Assembly (NCBI RefSeq): GCF_001591805.1
Contig: NZ_BCVP01000041.1
Coordinates: forward strand, 1-52,972
From: Neobacillus novalis NBRC 102450
GTDB lineage: Bacteria; Bacillota; Bacilli; Bacillales; Cytobacillaceae
Length of the DNA stretch: 52,972 nucleotides
Direction: 5' to 3'
The notes under the pieces were generated by a model. That model made no database searches. It was not told the origin of the DNA and was given only the letters and a program-made list of their open reading frames with translations. The translations under genes were made by a program, and so were the position numbers. Of this stretch, positions 40,724 to 48,385 are shown one piece after another. Position 1 is the first letter of the stretch. The number at the start of each line of letters is the position of its first letter.

Positions 40724-40751
40724 ATTATAAATTAACCAACAAAAATGTCAA
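40724..40751 (-). promoter_or_regulatory. Sigma-A promoter of the XRE operon
   Basis: On the minus strand TTGACA (40751-40746), 16 bases, TATAAT (40729-40724). Both hexamers are perfect. Confidence 0.8.
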
Positions 40752-40773
40752 ACTTTTTTTACATTTTTGTTGG
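40736..40773. promoter_or_regulatory. XRE operator 2 overlapping the -35
   Basis: CCAACAAAAATGT (40736-40748) and ACATTTTTGTTGG (40761-40773), perfect 13-base arms. Shares AAAATGT with operator 1. Could also act as a terminator for a minus-strand transcript from further right. Confidence 0.55.
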
Positions 40774-40775
40774 TT

Positions 40776-40890
40776 TCTTCTTGAGCTAACCTGCCAGTTA
40801 CTTGAAGAAGAAAATGGCATTACCTCATAATTGAAGTAATGCCCATACTAAAAAAACACCATTATGGCAGCCTGAACTTAAAGTAAGTAA
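40776..40890 (-). repeat. Dispersed repeat, copy 12
   Basis: GAGCTAACCTGCCAGTTACT then TGAAGAAG on the left; an inner GGCATTACCTC...GAAGTAATGCC hairpin; CCTGAACTTAAAGTAAGTAA on the right. A second stem with A tract (about 40850-40872) matches 35555-35578. Confidence 0.6.
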
Positions 40891-40922
40891 CTTGTTATTT
40901 TTTCGTTGAATAGATAGATAGA

Positions 40923-40940
40923 AAAGGACAAATGTCCTTT
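40923..40940. promoter_or_regulatory. Palindrome AAAGGACA-AA-TGTCCTTT
   Basis: A perfect 8-base inverted repeat with a 2-base spacer, shared with 36774-36791. Candidate binding site of a Crp/Fnr-type regulator. Confidence 0.6.
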
Positions 40941-41042
40941 CCTTTATTGATTAATACATATTACTATTAATGATAGGAAAAATGGTTGTTAAGGTGATGA
41001 ACAATGAAAAAAATTAATTGAGGCATCAAAAGTCTGCTTGAG

Positions 41043-41285
41043 GTGAATAAAGTTTATCTCTTGGGTGGTTTATTTGGGGTAATTATTGTATTTAGCGTGA
41101 TGCAAGGTATATCAAATGTTGGACCAGCCTTTTCAGTTTCCATTTTATTGATATCACAATTAATCTTAGCATTAATCATCAATACACTTGGATTGTTTGG
41201 TACAGAGCCTGTCTCTTTAAGTCTTAATAAATTTATTGGGGTATTGGCAATGATAGGCGGGGTCTTAATCTTTCAATTTAAATAA
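41043..41285 (+). pseudogene. YdcZ/DMT-family transporter, C-terminal half
   Basis: An 80-codon frame from GTG reads YLLGGLFGVIIVFSVMQGIS and PAFSVSILLISQLILALIIN, ending GGVLIFQFK. This is the second half of YdcZ-type (DUF606, DMT superfamily) transporters, normally about 145 residues with five helices; the N-terminal half is missing. A ribosome site (TTGAGGTG) remains, so a short product could be made. The C terminus and 3' flank recur at 37078-37150. Confidence 0.65.
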
Positions 41286-41470
41286 CTAATTAAGCTAGAT
41301 TGGCAGTCATGAAGAGTTAAAGGGTGCTTAGTCGAATAAAAACAGCAGCAATTGAATATTTGCCGCTGTTTTTTATTCCATGTAAATAATATTGCTAAGT
41401 TCAAATACCCTATCTGTTATTCCTAACCGTTGTGCTGGGTGGAGTTTTCCACCATATTACGGGAATTCCT

Positions 41471-41881
41471 CTAACTAAACTTAGCAAAAGCTACTGTAGA
41501 ACCCTTGTCGCAAGAGTGAAAATCATTCTTTTCATAAAAATGCCTGACATCAGGTGCTTCTTCAGTTAATAGGACTTTTTGACGAACGTCACTATACTTT
41601 TTCAGAATTTGTTGCATTAGTTGAGTAGCAATTCCTTGATTCTGATAAGCATTTAATACAAGAATATCTTGAATAAAAATGATGGTTAATCCATCACCAA
41701 CAACTCGAATTAAACCTACTAATTCTTCTCGATCCCAAGCAGATATAACGTCTAATGACTGTGATATGGCTTGTTGAAGAACTTTTACATCTTTTGTATA
41801 AGCATACCATTGTACATCATTATATAATTTTTCCAATGGTTCTATATTTATATTTTTACTATTATTAAAATTAATTTTCAC
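41471..41881 (-). CDS. GNAT-family acetyltransferase
   Basis: A 136-residue N-acetyltransferase. LVGLIRVVGDGLTIIFIQDI and VLNAYQNQGIATQLMQQIL contain the acetyl-CoA site (motif A, QNQGIA). The same subtype, with RIVGDG and FYIQDIVVHPDYQKNGIG, is encoded at 46391. It could acetylate an amine or small antibiotic. Starts at ATG with GAGGAAAAA upstream. Confidence 0.82.
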   Translation of the reverse strand: MKINFNNSKNINIEPLEKLYNDVQWYAYTKDVKVLQQAISQSLDVISAWDREELVGLIRVVGDGLTIIFIQDILVLNAYQNQGIATQLMQQILKKYSDVRQKVLLTEEAPDVRHFYEKNDFHSCDKGSTVAFAKFS

Positions 41882-42063
41882 TTATTTTTCCTCCTCAAAA
41901 TATTATTTTGAAGAGTTATTCCATAATTTATCCACTGCCTTATGCCACCTTTCTAATGCCGCTAGTTGTCTATAGTACCATTTCGACATTCTTCCACATA
42001 TTCCTTCTTACTGTGAATAGTCAGGCTATCCTCATTTTTATTTTTGCTAAAATGAATAAGAAG

Positions 42064-42091
42064 TGAAACAAATGAGCGAGTTGTTCGACTA
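42064..42091 (+). promoter_or_regulatory. ECF (SigX-like) promoter
   Basis: TGAAAC (42064-42069), 16 bases, CGACTA (42086-42091): matches the SigX-type consensus. It leaves about 33 bases to the ATG at 42125 and argues against the ATG at 42092. Confidence 0.65.
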
Positions 42092-42124
42092 ATGAGTAGT
42101 TATAGAAGTGGGGAGTTTAGAAAA

Positions 42125-42625
42125 ATGTCCAACAGCAGGATAAGTGATTGGTTTTATCAATACAGCAATGATGTCTATCAGTTTTTGATTTATTACCTGG
42201 GCTCAGTTGATGTAGAGGATTTGGTCCAGGAGGTTTTTATCAGGGCCATAAAAAATGAAGATTCCTTTCAGGAACACTCCACCCCGAAAACTTGGCTGTT
42301 TAGTATCGCTAGGAATTTGGCAATTGATGAAATTCGAAGAAAACAAAGAGGAAGAATCAAACAGCTGCTTTTAAAAGAAAAACAACGACCGTTTGACGAT
42401 CGAACTCCCGAAAAGGTTCTCGAACTAAATGAGACAAATCAGCAATTGTTCCAAGCAATTCAGAAATTAAATAGAAATTATCGTGATGTGATTGTTTTAC
42501 GTGGAATAAAAGAACTGTCAATCAAGGAAACAGCTGCGATTTTAAACTGGAAAGAAGAGAAGGTCAGGCTCACCTACCACCGGGCAATTAAGGCTTTACA
42601 AAATGATAAAGGGAGGTTTATGTAA
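42125..42625 (+). CDS. ECF sigma factor, SigX-like
   Basis: A 166-residue sigma factor: region 2 about residues 10-75 (YQFLIYYLGSVDVEDLVQEV, KTWLFSIARNLAIDEIRRKQ), region 4 about 110-160 (LNRNYRDVIVLRGIKELSIK, KEEKVRLTYHRAIKAL). EDLVQEVFIRA and the KTWLxSIAR block closely resemble SigX of Bacillus, which controls cell-surface charge genes. ATG 42125 lies 9 bases after GGGGAG. The stop overlaps the next start (TAATG). Confidence 0.85.
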   Translation: MSNSRISDWFYQYSNDVYQFLIYYLGSVDVEDLVQEVFIRAIKNEDSFQEHSTPKTWLFSIARNLAIDEIRRKQRGRIKQLLLKEKQRPFDDRTPEKVLELNETNQQLFQAIQKLNRNYRDVIVLRGIKELSIKETAAILNWKEEKVRLTYHRAIKALQNDKGRFM

Positions 42626-43392
42626 TGTCGGATAAAATTCACGCAGTCATCCAACAACAGTTAAAAGAGCTCCCCCAGCCCGTCCTGACAGCTGAGAAAC
42701 AAGAGCAAATGCTTGATCACATTCATACTGCCGCAAATAAATACCATAAACGAAGAAAGTGGGAGAATGCGATGAAAAGAGTATATTTAGGTGCGGTAAC
42801 TATTGCGGCACTAATCATTCTATCTATTCTGGGCTTTAATCAAATGGCTGATAAGAATTCTAGGTCTGGGAGTATACCAGAACACAGTACTCCATCAGAA
42901 TCAGGTATTGTATCCAACTATATCGATCCTCCGGGTTTAACTGTTCACCAGGTGGCTCTAAACAATCTTTATGTGGAGATCCCCTATCAAAAACAGGATG
43001 TAAAAATCACGAAGAGAACAACGGACAAGTACATCTTTGTTGACATCAAGGACAAAGAAACCGGGAAAGTGCTGTATACTTACGGTGAATCAGTCGGTCA
43101 CGATAAGGAAAAGCTAGTTTTCCGTGAAATTCAAACAAAAAAGACTAAGGTTCGCCTGCAAATGTTTGTAGAAATTGACTCTATTAAAGGGTTAATTACG
43201 AAAGTCAATAAAACGGAAGCAGGATACGATCCGCAGCCAAATAAAATTGAAGCGGAAGTGATTAGTTCCGGTTCGAGGTCAGGGAAGTTTCCAGCCGAAA
43301 ACGTTGAACTACTGTCGAGTGTCGGTCTTAATTGGGGAAATGATATTCAACACCTGTATGAAGGCTATGTAATTGGTGTAATCAAAAACTGA
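42625..43392 (+). CDS. Anti-sigma factor, RsiX-like layout
   Basis: A 255-residue single-pass membrane protein: about 50 basic cytosolic residues, membrane helix about 52-68 (VYLGAVTIAALIILSILGF), then a secreted domain. The start is fused to the sigma stop, so production is coupled. This is the expected place and shape of the cognate anti-sigma factor. The outer domain (LTVHQVALNNLYVEIPYQKQ) is not assigned to a known ligand. Confidence 0.7.
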   Translation: MSDKIHAVIQQQLKELPQPVLTAEKQEQMLDHIHTAANKYHKRRKWENAMKRVYLGAVTIAALIILSILGFNQMADKNSRSGSIPEHSTPSESGIVSNYIDPPGLTVHQVALNNLYVEIPYQKQDVKITKRTTDKYIFVDIKDKETGKVLYTYGESVGHDKEKLVFREIQTKKTKVRLQMFVEIDSIKGLITKVNKTEAGYDPQPNKIEAEVISSGSRSGKFPAENVELLSSVGLNWGNDIQHLYEGYVIGVIKN

Positions 43393-43779
43393 GGGTTCAA
43401 AGCGGAAGATTGTGCGGTTGTCTTCCGCTTTTTTGTTTTTCTAATGGGGAGTTATGGGTGTTTTACTGAATGATTTGGACATTAATAATCGACAGGACTC
43501 CCGAGCACCGTACCAATCTAATTTTTCAGCTATTTCCTCTGAGTTAAAATTTCCGAACTTTCATTATTTCAAAATTTTAAAACTAATCCCATTATTAAGG
43601 GAACATTTATTCTGTAACAATTCAAAGAAAACAACCTCACCCCATACATGAATGCAGGGGCTTACGGTTGTTTGGTTTGTTCAAATGAAAATTTTTCGAA
43701 CCATTTACCAATCTCCCCATACAAATAAAAAGCATTTTAATAAAATAATATGACAATATTTTGTGAGGTGGTGAGAAAT
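43393..43779. other. Spacer with hairpins
   Basis: Beyond the terminator there is an AAACAACC...GGTTGTTT hairpin at about 43627-43672, with CCCC/GGGG inside. A 65-codon frame at 43454-43651 lacks protein character and is not accepted. Confidence 0.45.
43401..43440 (+). terminator. Terminator of SigX-like operon
   Basis: AGCGGAAGA (43401-43409) and TCTTCCGCT (43421-43429) pair perfectly, followed by TTTTTGTTTTT. Confidence 0.9.
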
Positions 43780-44538
43780 TTGGTTCAAAAATTAGGAAAA
43801 CTGGAACAGTTTAAATTATTAAACGCTAGCAGACTAAACCCCAAATATATTCCAACAACTACTGAATATTCACTAAAAAATTTACGTCTTTTCTTAACTC
43901 AATTTGACGTCATTTACATTAAACACGCTACCTCCGGCCAAGGAAGAGGTGTTTTTAAAATCACTAAGGGGCAAAACCAATTTTATTCACTAAATGGCTA
44001 TTCTATGCAGGGAAAGCCGATTAATCAAAAACTGACCATTGAACAGATCCATAAACTATTACATCCATTTGAAAGCTTCGGGAGATTAAACCCTTATATC
44101 ATTCAGGAAGGGATTCAAAGCGTAACTAAAACTGGACAACCTTTCAGTATTCGTGTTCATGTCCAATCTGTCAATGGCGAGTGGAAGGTTGGCGGCATAC
44201 TTGCAAACATTAACTCTGAACTACTTGATAACAATGGTATCGTAAATAGACGTCGTGGTTCAAAGATTTTACCTATTCAGAGACTTTTGAAACATTACCT
44301 TAGGTTAAATCCACAAGAGGAAAGAGAACTTTTGGAAAAAATAAGCGATGTATCGATTGAAGCTTCCGAAATAATAGCAAACAAATACCCTGTAAGAGAA
44401 TTTGGATTAGATGTTGGGGTAGACACTTATTTAAACCCAATAATCTTTGAAGTAAACAAAAACCCGGGTATTGCAGGATTTCACCTTATAGAACCAAAGC
44501 TTTGGCGGCAAATTGTTCAGAATCGTAAAAGCCTCTAA
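43780..44538 (+). CDS. YheC/YheD-type ATP-grasp protein
   Basis: A 252-residue protein of the YheC/YheD spore-associated ATP-grasp family, whose members are usually longer; this one corresponds to the ATP-grasp part. Seen: YIKHATSGQGRGVFKI (nucleotide-binding Lys and Gly-rich loop, about 51-66), PYIIQEGI, FSIRVHVQSV (about 129-138), FGLDVGVD and IFEVNKNPGI (metal-binding Glu/Asn, about 227-236). The TTG at 43780 fits the strong GAGGTGGT site; the ATG at 43750 lies before it. It likely ligates an amino acid to a peptide or polymer on the spore; substrate unknown. Confidence 0.8.
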   Translation: MVQKLGKLEQFKLLNASRLNPKYIPTTTEYSLKNLRLFLTQFDVIYIKHATSGQGRGVFKITKGQNQFYSLNGYSMQGKPINQKLTIEQIHKLLHPFESFGRLNPYIIQEGIQSVTKTGQPFSIRVHVQSVNGEWKVGGILANINSELLDNNGIVNRRRGSKILPIQRLLKHYLRLNPQEERELLEKISDVSIEASEIIANKYPVREFGLDVGVDTYLNPIIFEVNKNPGIAGFHLIEPKLWRQIVQNRKSL

Positions 44539-44903
44539 TTCGTTAATTGTTATTTTTTACTCCCCCTATTCCTTATGAATTTCTTGGCACAATCTGCCTC
44601 TCATAAAGTGGTGCAAATCCATTTTATGGGGGGTAGTAAAAATTGAAACAAATTACTTATTTAATTATAACAACGAAGAGCTACTGCTTCTTCAACTAAA
44701 CTGCCCCTTTGAATAAAGAAAAAAGATCGCCGCAGCGATCATTCTTGAGCTAAAGCACACCGTTTGTTTAAGTGTAAATCTTCACAATTTTTTTTACCTT
44801 AACAAAATCTAATCCGTTGATGTGTAGGGGCATATCAAAAAGACGCCTTCTTACTAAAGAAAAGCGCCCTATAACGTAATTAACATTAAACTTCTAGATT
44901 TCT
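44539..44903. other. Spacer with repeats
   Basis: Contains a dispersed repeat (44684-44774) and AAAAAGACGCCTTCTTACTA then AAGAAAAGCGCC, related to 32774-32807. No gene seen. Confidence 0.45.
44684..44774 (-). repeat. Dispersed repeat, copy 13
   Basis: Minus strand: CACTTAAACAAACGGTGTGC, a GATCGCTGCGGCGATC hairpin with a T tract, then AAAGGGGCAGTTTAGTTGAA. It is placed behind the minus-strand GNAT gene. Confidence 0.6.
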
Positions 44904-45377
44904 TTATTTGAGGGTGAGAATAAACTCCTCCACATCTTCGCCACGTGCATTAGAATACCCACTGTCCTCACCAGTAATCACGAATCCACATTTCTCTAAA
45001 ACCTTAAGAGATCCGGCATTATCTTTCGCAGCACGAGCATAAAGAGGACGAATTGTAATGTGTTTTAGAAATTCCCTTAAAGCTTTGGTTGCGATTCCTT
45101 TGCCCCAATATTCCTTTCCAATCCAATAGCTAACTTCTGGTTCTCCGAACTGCTCAAAACGTGAAATATGCCCAACCACATTATTTTCGATAATGATCGT
45201 CTGCTTCATAATATCCTTATCCGTAAGAATTTTGTTCCAGTGTGTAGTGAAGCTATCCCAATCACTGGGGTCTATGCTCGTAAAGGCAGCCATATAGTTC
45301 GCTTCACGGTTCTGTTGGTGCATAAAAAAAATAGGAAGGTCATCCTCAATCACATTTCGAAGAATTATGTTACTCAT
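44904..45377 (-). CDS. RimJ/RimL-type GNAT acetyltransferase
   Basis: A 157-residue acetyltransferase of the RimJ/RimL group: VIEDDLPIFFMHQQNREANY at the N terminus, EVSYWIGKEYWGKGIATKAL (acetyl-CoA loop, about 85-104) and NAGSLKVLEKCGFVITGED (about 122-140). Typical targets are protein N termini or small molecules. GGGGGAG lies just upstream; of the two adjacent ATG codons the second is better spaced. Confidence 0.85.
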   Translation of the reverse strand: MSNIILRNVIEDDLPIFFMHQQNREANYMAAFTSIDPSDWDSFTTHWNKILTDKDIMKQTIIIENNVVGHISRFEQFGEPEVSYWIGKEYWGKGIATKALREFLKHITIRPLYARAAKDNAGSLKVLEKCGFVITGEDSGYSNARGEDVEEFILTLK

Positions 45378-45616
45378 CATACTCCCCCTCGTAAAGTTTA
45401 GCTCATCGAATTCGATTCATTAAATTGATTTTTCGTTGGTCACACGAAGAAGGTCATATAACCAAAAATCTAGCCGCTAAAATTAAAGAACCTAAACAAG
45501 GGAAAAGTTGTCGCCATACTAACTTTTTTGCAATTCTATTTTTGAAGAACAAAGAAGATAGGGGGCGCCGCAGCTATGCCCATCTTGAAGTAATGCACCA
45601 CATTTCCCTAGTTAAG

Positions 45617-46177
45617 CTACCTAAATATTATAGTAGTCTCAGAAGTACTCCTTTTCCAAATCATATGATTATACCCTTCGCCCCAATAATCCTTCAGCAA
45701 GTAATCAGGTTCTCCAAATTTTTTCTTCCATATTTTTTGTGCATTGGTATATCCACTATCTAAACAAAATTCTTCAATTCCCTTAATCTGGAGGGTTAGA
45801 TACATAACGTTCAAAAGTAAATTACCGATACCTCGTTTTTGATAATCTGGATGAACAAATACTGTACCAACCTCAATACATCCCTTTAATGCTCCATTTG
45901 TGCAATTAACAATCAATTCACTGGCAGGACCGTATTCAATTGAACCGATAATCTTATTATCATTTTTATCTAAAGCTATCCAAAAAAAACGAATTTCTCC
46001 GTTGCTATCAATATCCCAATTCAAGTATTGATTCTTATACTCAATTTCATCTCTTATTGCATCCTGCATTCCTGATAAGCCTTCTACAGCAAACGTATCC
46101 TTAATAACCTTACTAAAAAATTGATTCATCTCTTTAGCGTCCTCAATTCTTGGTCTCCTTACCTCGATGTTATACAC
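45617..46177 (-). CDS. GNAT-family acetyltransferase
   Basis: A 186-residue protein. From GTG 46177 it reads YNIEVRRPRIEDAKEMNQFF; GTVFVHPDYQKRGIGNLLLN (about 106-125) is the acetyl-CoA motif, and IWKKKFGEPDYLLKDYWGEG follows. AAGGAAG lies 8 bases before the GTG; an upstream frame extension to 46228 lacks a ribosome site. Substrate unknown. The overlapping plus-strand frame at 45425 is a shadow. Confidence 0.78.
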   Translation of the reverse strand: MYNIEVRRPRIEDAKEMNQFFSKVIKDTFAVEGLSGMQDAIRDEIEYKNQYLNWDIDSNGEIRFFWIALDKNDNKIIGSIEYGPASELIVNCTNGALKGCIEVGTVFVHPDYQKRGIGNLLLNVMYLTLQIKGIEEFCLDSGYTNAQKIWKKKFGEPDYLLKDYWGEGYNHMIWKRSTSETTIIFR

Positions 46178-46390
46178 CCCTATCACTTCCTTTGCTTGAT
46201 ATCTCAGTCCCCTTGCATAGAATGTCAATACTTAAAAAAATTATAAATGAAAGTTAGAATCATAAAAATAGCCTTTTTAATAGACACAAGAAAAAGAGTT
46301 GCAAAAGCTACTCCCTGTCAACTCTTGCATATGTTAATTTAGCAAAATCAAATCCACTTAACAAACAACTTAATTTTAAATCTATTATGT

Positions 46391-46810
46391 CTATTTTTTT
46401 GAAATTACAGTAAACATTCCTGTCATATTGGGTGAGAAGTCTTTAAAATCATATCTCTCATAGAACGATTCTTTGCCTTGTGATGCAAACAAACCAACAA
46501 ACGCCTTATCTGGGGCATTTGTATATAAGTATTCAACCAAAAGATTCATTATTTCATTTCCAATACCATTTTTCTGATAATCTGGATGAACCACTATATC
46601 TTGGATATAGAAATAAATAGCCCCATCTCCAACAATTCTCCCCATACCCACAATTTGTTCATTATCCTTGACTGTGATGCAGTGAATAGAATTCCTTAGT
46701 GATGTTTCCACTACTTCAAAATTCATATAATTGGTCCATCCCACAGACTCACACAAATATTTGTATTCTTCCAATCTGGGAATATTATTTTCAATCTTAT
46801 ATTCTTTCAA
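46391..46810 (-). CDS. GNAT-family acetyltransferase
   Basis: A 139-residue acetyltransferase, paralogue-like to the one at 41471: MGRIVGDGAIYFYIQDIVVH and PDYQKNGIGNEIMNLLVEYL (acetyl-CoA site about 76-95), then a FYERYDF end motif. TTG 46810 lies 6 bases after GGAGGAAA. Fourth GNAT gene within 5.3 kb. Confidence 0.83.
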   Translation of the reverse strand: MKEYKIENNIPRLEEYKYLCESVGWTNYMNFEVVETSLRNSIHCITVKDNEQIVGMGRIVGDGAIYFYIQDIVVHPDYQKNGIGNEIMNLLVEYLYTNAPDKAFVGLFASQGKESFYERYDFKDFSPNMTGMFTVISKK

Positions 46811-46871
46811 AATGTTTCCTCCAATGCTTCAAATTTCACCAATAAATATGTATTCGACATCGTTTTATTTA

Positions 46872-46910
46872 CTCCTCTTCCTGTGCTAACCTGCCAAGTT
46901 AGCACAATAA
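46872..46910 (-). repeat. Dispersed repeat, copy 14 (short)
   Basis: GTGCTAACCTGCCAAGTTAG then CACAATAAC; GTGCTAAC/GTTAGCAC itself forms a hairpin. Confidence 0.45.
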
Positions 46911-47015
46911 CAAAAGTCGCTGATCGTTGTTAAAGCTGTAGATACTTTCCTTAAAATAAAAAATTTATGTGGTATTGCCATATTGCAAAGCAGGAACGCT
47001 ATAAACTTCAAGCAT

Positions 47016-47040
47016 AAAAAAGAGGAGAGTATTTCTCTCC
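47016..47040 (-). terminator. Terminator of the 47044 gene
   Basis: On the minus strand GGAGAG-AAATA-CTCTCC is followed by TCTTTTTT. Confidence 0.8.
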
Positions 47041-47043
47041 TTG

Positions 47044-47304
47044 TTACTGAGGTTCATGTCCGATAATAGGCGAACCAGTTGAAGTATGTTCATTTACCCA
47101 ATCAAGAGATACCTTCGAAACGGCTGACCAATTAGGAATTTGGTTGTCATGCTGCTCTACCCAACTCATACAATATTGTGGGTCTATGCTCTTTTCTAGG
47201 CATTGTGCTAAGAAAGACTGAATGTTTTCCTCCGTGCAGTTTTCCCATGAACCACACGTTTCAGCCCAAATACGTTCCATTTCCTGTTTGCTATCGTTTA
47301 CCAT
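47044..47304 (-). CDS. Hypothetical small protein
   Basis: An 86-residue acidic soluble protein: KQEMERIWAETCGSWENCTE, then CLEKSIDPQYCMSWVEQHDN; three Cys and many Trp. AAGGAGGAAAT gives a strong ribosome site and it has its own terminator, so it is a real single-gene unit. Family not recognised. Confidence 0.65.
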   Translation of the reverse strand: MVNDSKQEMERIWAETCGSWENCTEENIQSFLAQCLEKSIDPQYCMSWVEQHDNQIPNWSAVSKVSLDWVNEHTSTGSPIIGHEPQ

Positions 47305-47563
47305 ATTTATTTCCTCCTTGATTAAATCTACAAAATAAGTTTGTCCAAAGAGAAGAAATATATTTACACTTTTCCTTTCACTATGAAAACGCTCCTATAG
47401 AAAACCATATCCAAAGCGGCAAAGCATCGTACCCTTTGTGCAAACATCGATTGCATAATTTATTGGAGAAAAATGAAATAGTTGATTTTTACTAGATATT
47501 TAAGGCGTAATCCATCAAAATGGAATATAAGTGAAAATATTTAGGAAATGGAGACATTTGTTC

Positions 47564-48364
47564 ATGAATGATGTGATGAAACGAAATAATGTGAAGGTGA
47601 TGGGACAGGGAGAGCAAACAATTATTTTTGCGCATGGATTTGGTTGTGATCAGAGCATGTGGCAATATATTGCTCCTACATTTGCTGAGCGATATCGAAT
47701 TATTTTATTTGACTATACAGGGTCAGGCAATTCAGATATCACGGCGTACCAATCTGAAAAATATAGCACGCTTCAAGGGTATATGCAGGATGTCTTGGAT
47801 ATTATTGAAGAAATGGATCTCCAACAGATCCTATTCATTGGCCATTCGATAAGTTCGATGATTGGGATGCTTGCTGCAATTGAGCGGCCGGATTACTTTG
47901 ATAAATTAATTATGATTGGGCCTTCGCCTTGTTATTTAAATGATACAGACGGATATGTTGGTGGCTTTGAACAGAGTGATATTAACGAATTACTTGCATT
48001 GATGGAGATGAATTTTGCAGGATGGGCAAGCTATATGGCGCCATTTGCTATGGACCAATCTAAGGATCCCAAGCTAACACAAGAACTAGAGAATAGCTTT
48101 GTCTCAACGAACCCGCGTATCGCGAGGGAGTTCGCGGAGGTAACATTCTTCTCGGATTATCGCGCGAGCGTACCATCAGTGGAGGTACCTACACTGATTA
48201 TTCAATGCTCGAATGATAGCATTGTTCCAATAGAAGTAGGAGAATATTTAAATAAGCATTTACAAAATAGTACGCTTCAAATCATAGATGCAAGAGGGCA
48301 TTATCCACATATTAGTCAGCCTTTAGAAACGACTAAGATTATTACAGATTACCTAATGAATTAA
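47564..48364 (+). CDS. rsbQ: RsbQ-like alpha/beta hydrolase
   Basis: A 266-residue alpha/beta hydrolase closely resembling Bacillus RsbQ (about 269). Shared features: FAHGFGCDQSMW (about 23-34), LFDYTGSGNSD, the nucleophile elbow FIGHSISSMIGMLAAIERPD (Ser about 94), MIGPSPCYLND (about 125-135), IIQCSNDSI (acid Asp about 217) and DARGHYPHISQP (His about 245). RsbQ supplies the signal that activates the PAS domain of RsbP in the energy-stress branch of SigB control. ATG 47564 fits TGGAG at 10 bases. Here the next gene, 21 bases on, is a PAS-GGDEF protein, not RsbP. Confidence 0.88.
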   Translation: MNDVMKRNNVKVMGQGEQTIIFAHGFGCDQSMWQYIAPTFAERYRIILFDYTGSGNSDITAYQSEKYSTLQGYMQDVLDIIEEMDLQQILFIGHSISSMIGMLAAIERPDYFDKLIMIGPSPCYLNDTDGYVGGFEQSDINELLALMEMNFAGWASYMAPFAMDQSKDPKLTQELENSFVSTNPRIAREFAEVTFFSDYRASVPSVEVPTLIIQCSNDSIVPIEVGEYLNKHLQNSTLQIIDARGHYPHISQPLETTKIITDYLMN

Positions 48365-48385
48365 TGAATAAAAGGGAGATTATTT

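Larger units (their letters stand above)
40688..41042. other. Spacer with promoter, palindromes and repeats
   Basis: Contains the XRE promoter and operators, a dispersed repeat (40776-40890), the palindrome 40923-40940 and a short start MNNEKN (about 40999) that seems to be the beginning of a deleted gene. Confidence 0.55.

Noticed and set aside
43454..43651. 65-codon plus-strand frame after the SigX-like operon
   Set aside because: Low-complexity translation, and its end lies in a hairpin; no family resemblance.
45425..45763. 112-codon plus-strand frame
   Set aside because: It overlaps the clear GNAT gene on the minus strand, and its translation has no protein-like pattern; treated as a shadow.
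23171..46910. Dispersed repeats as integron attachment sites or insertion sequence ends
   Set aside because: No integrase or transposase is nearby, the inner hairpins carry T tracts like terminators, and no target duplications were seen.
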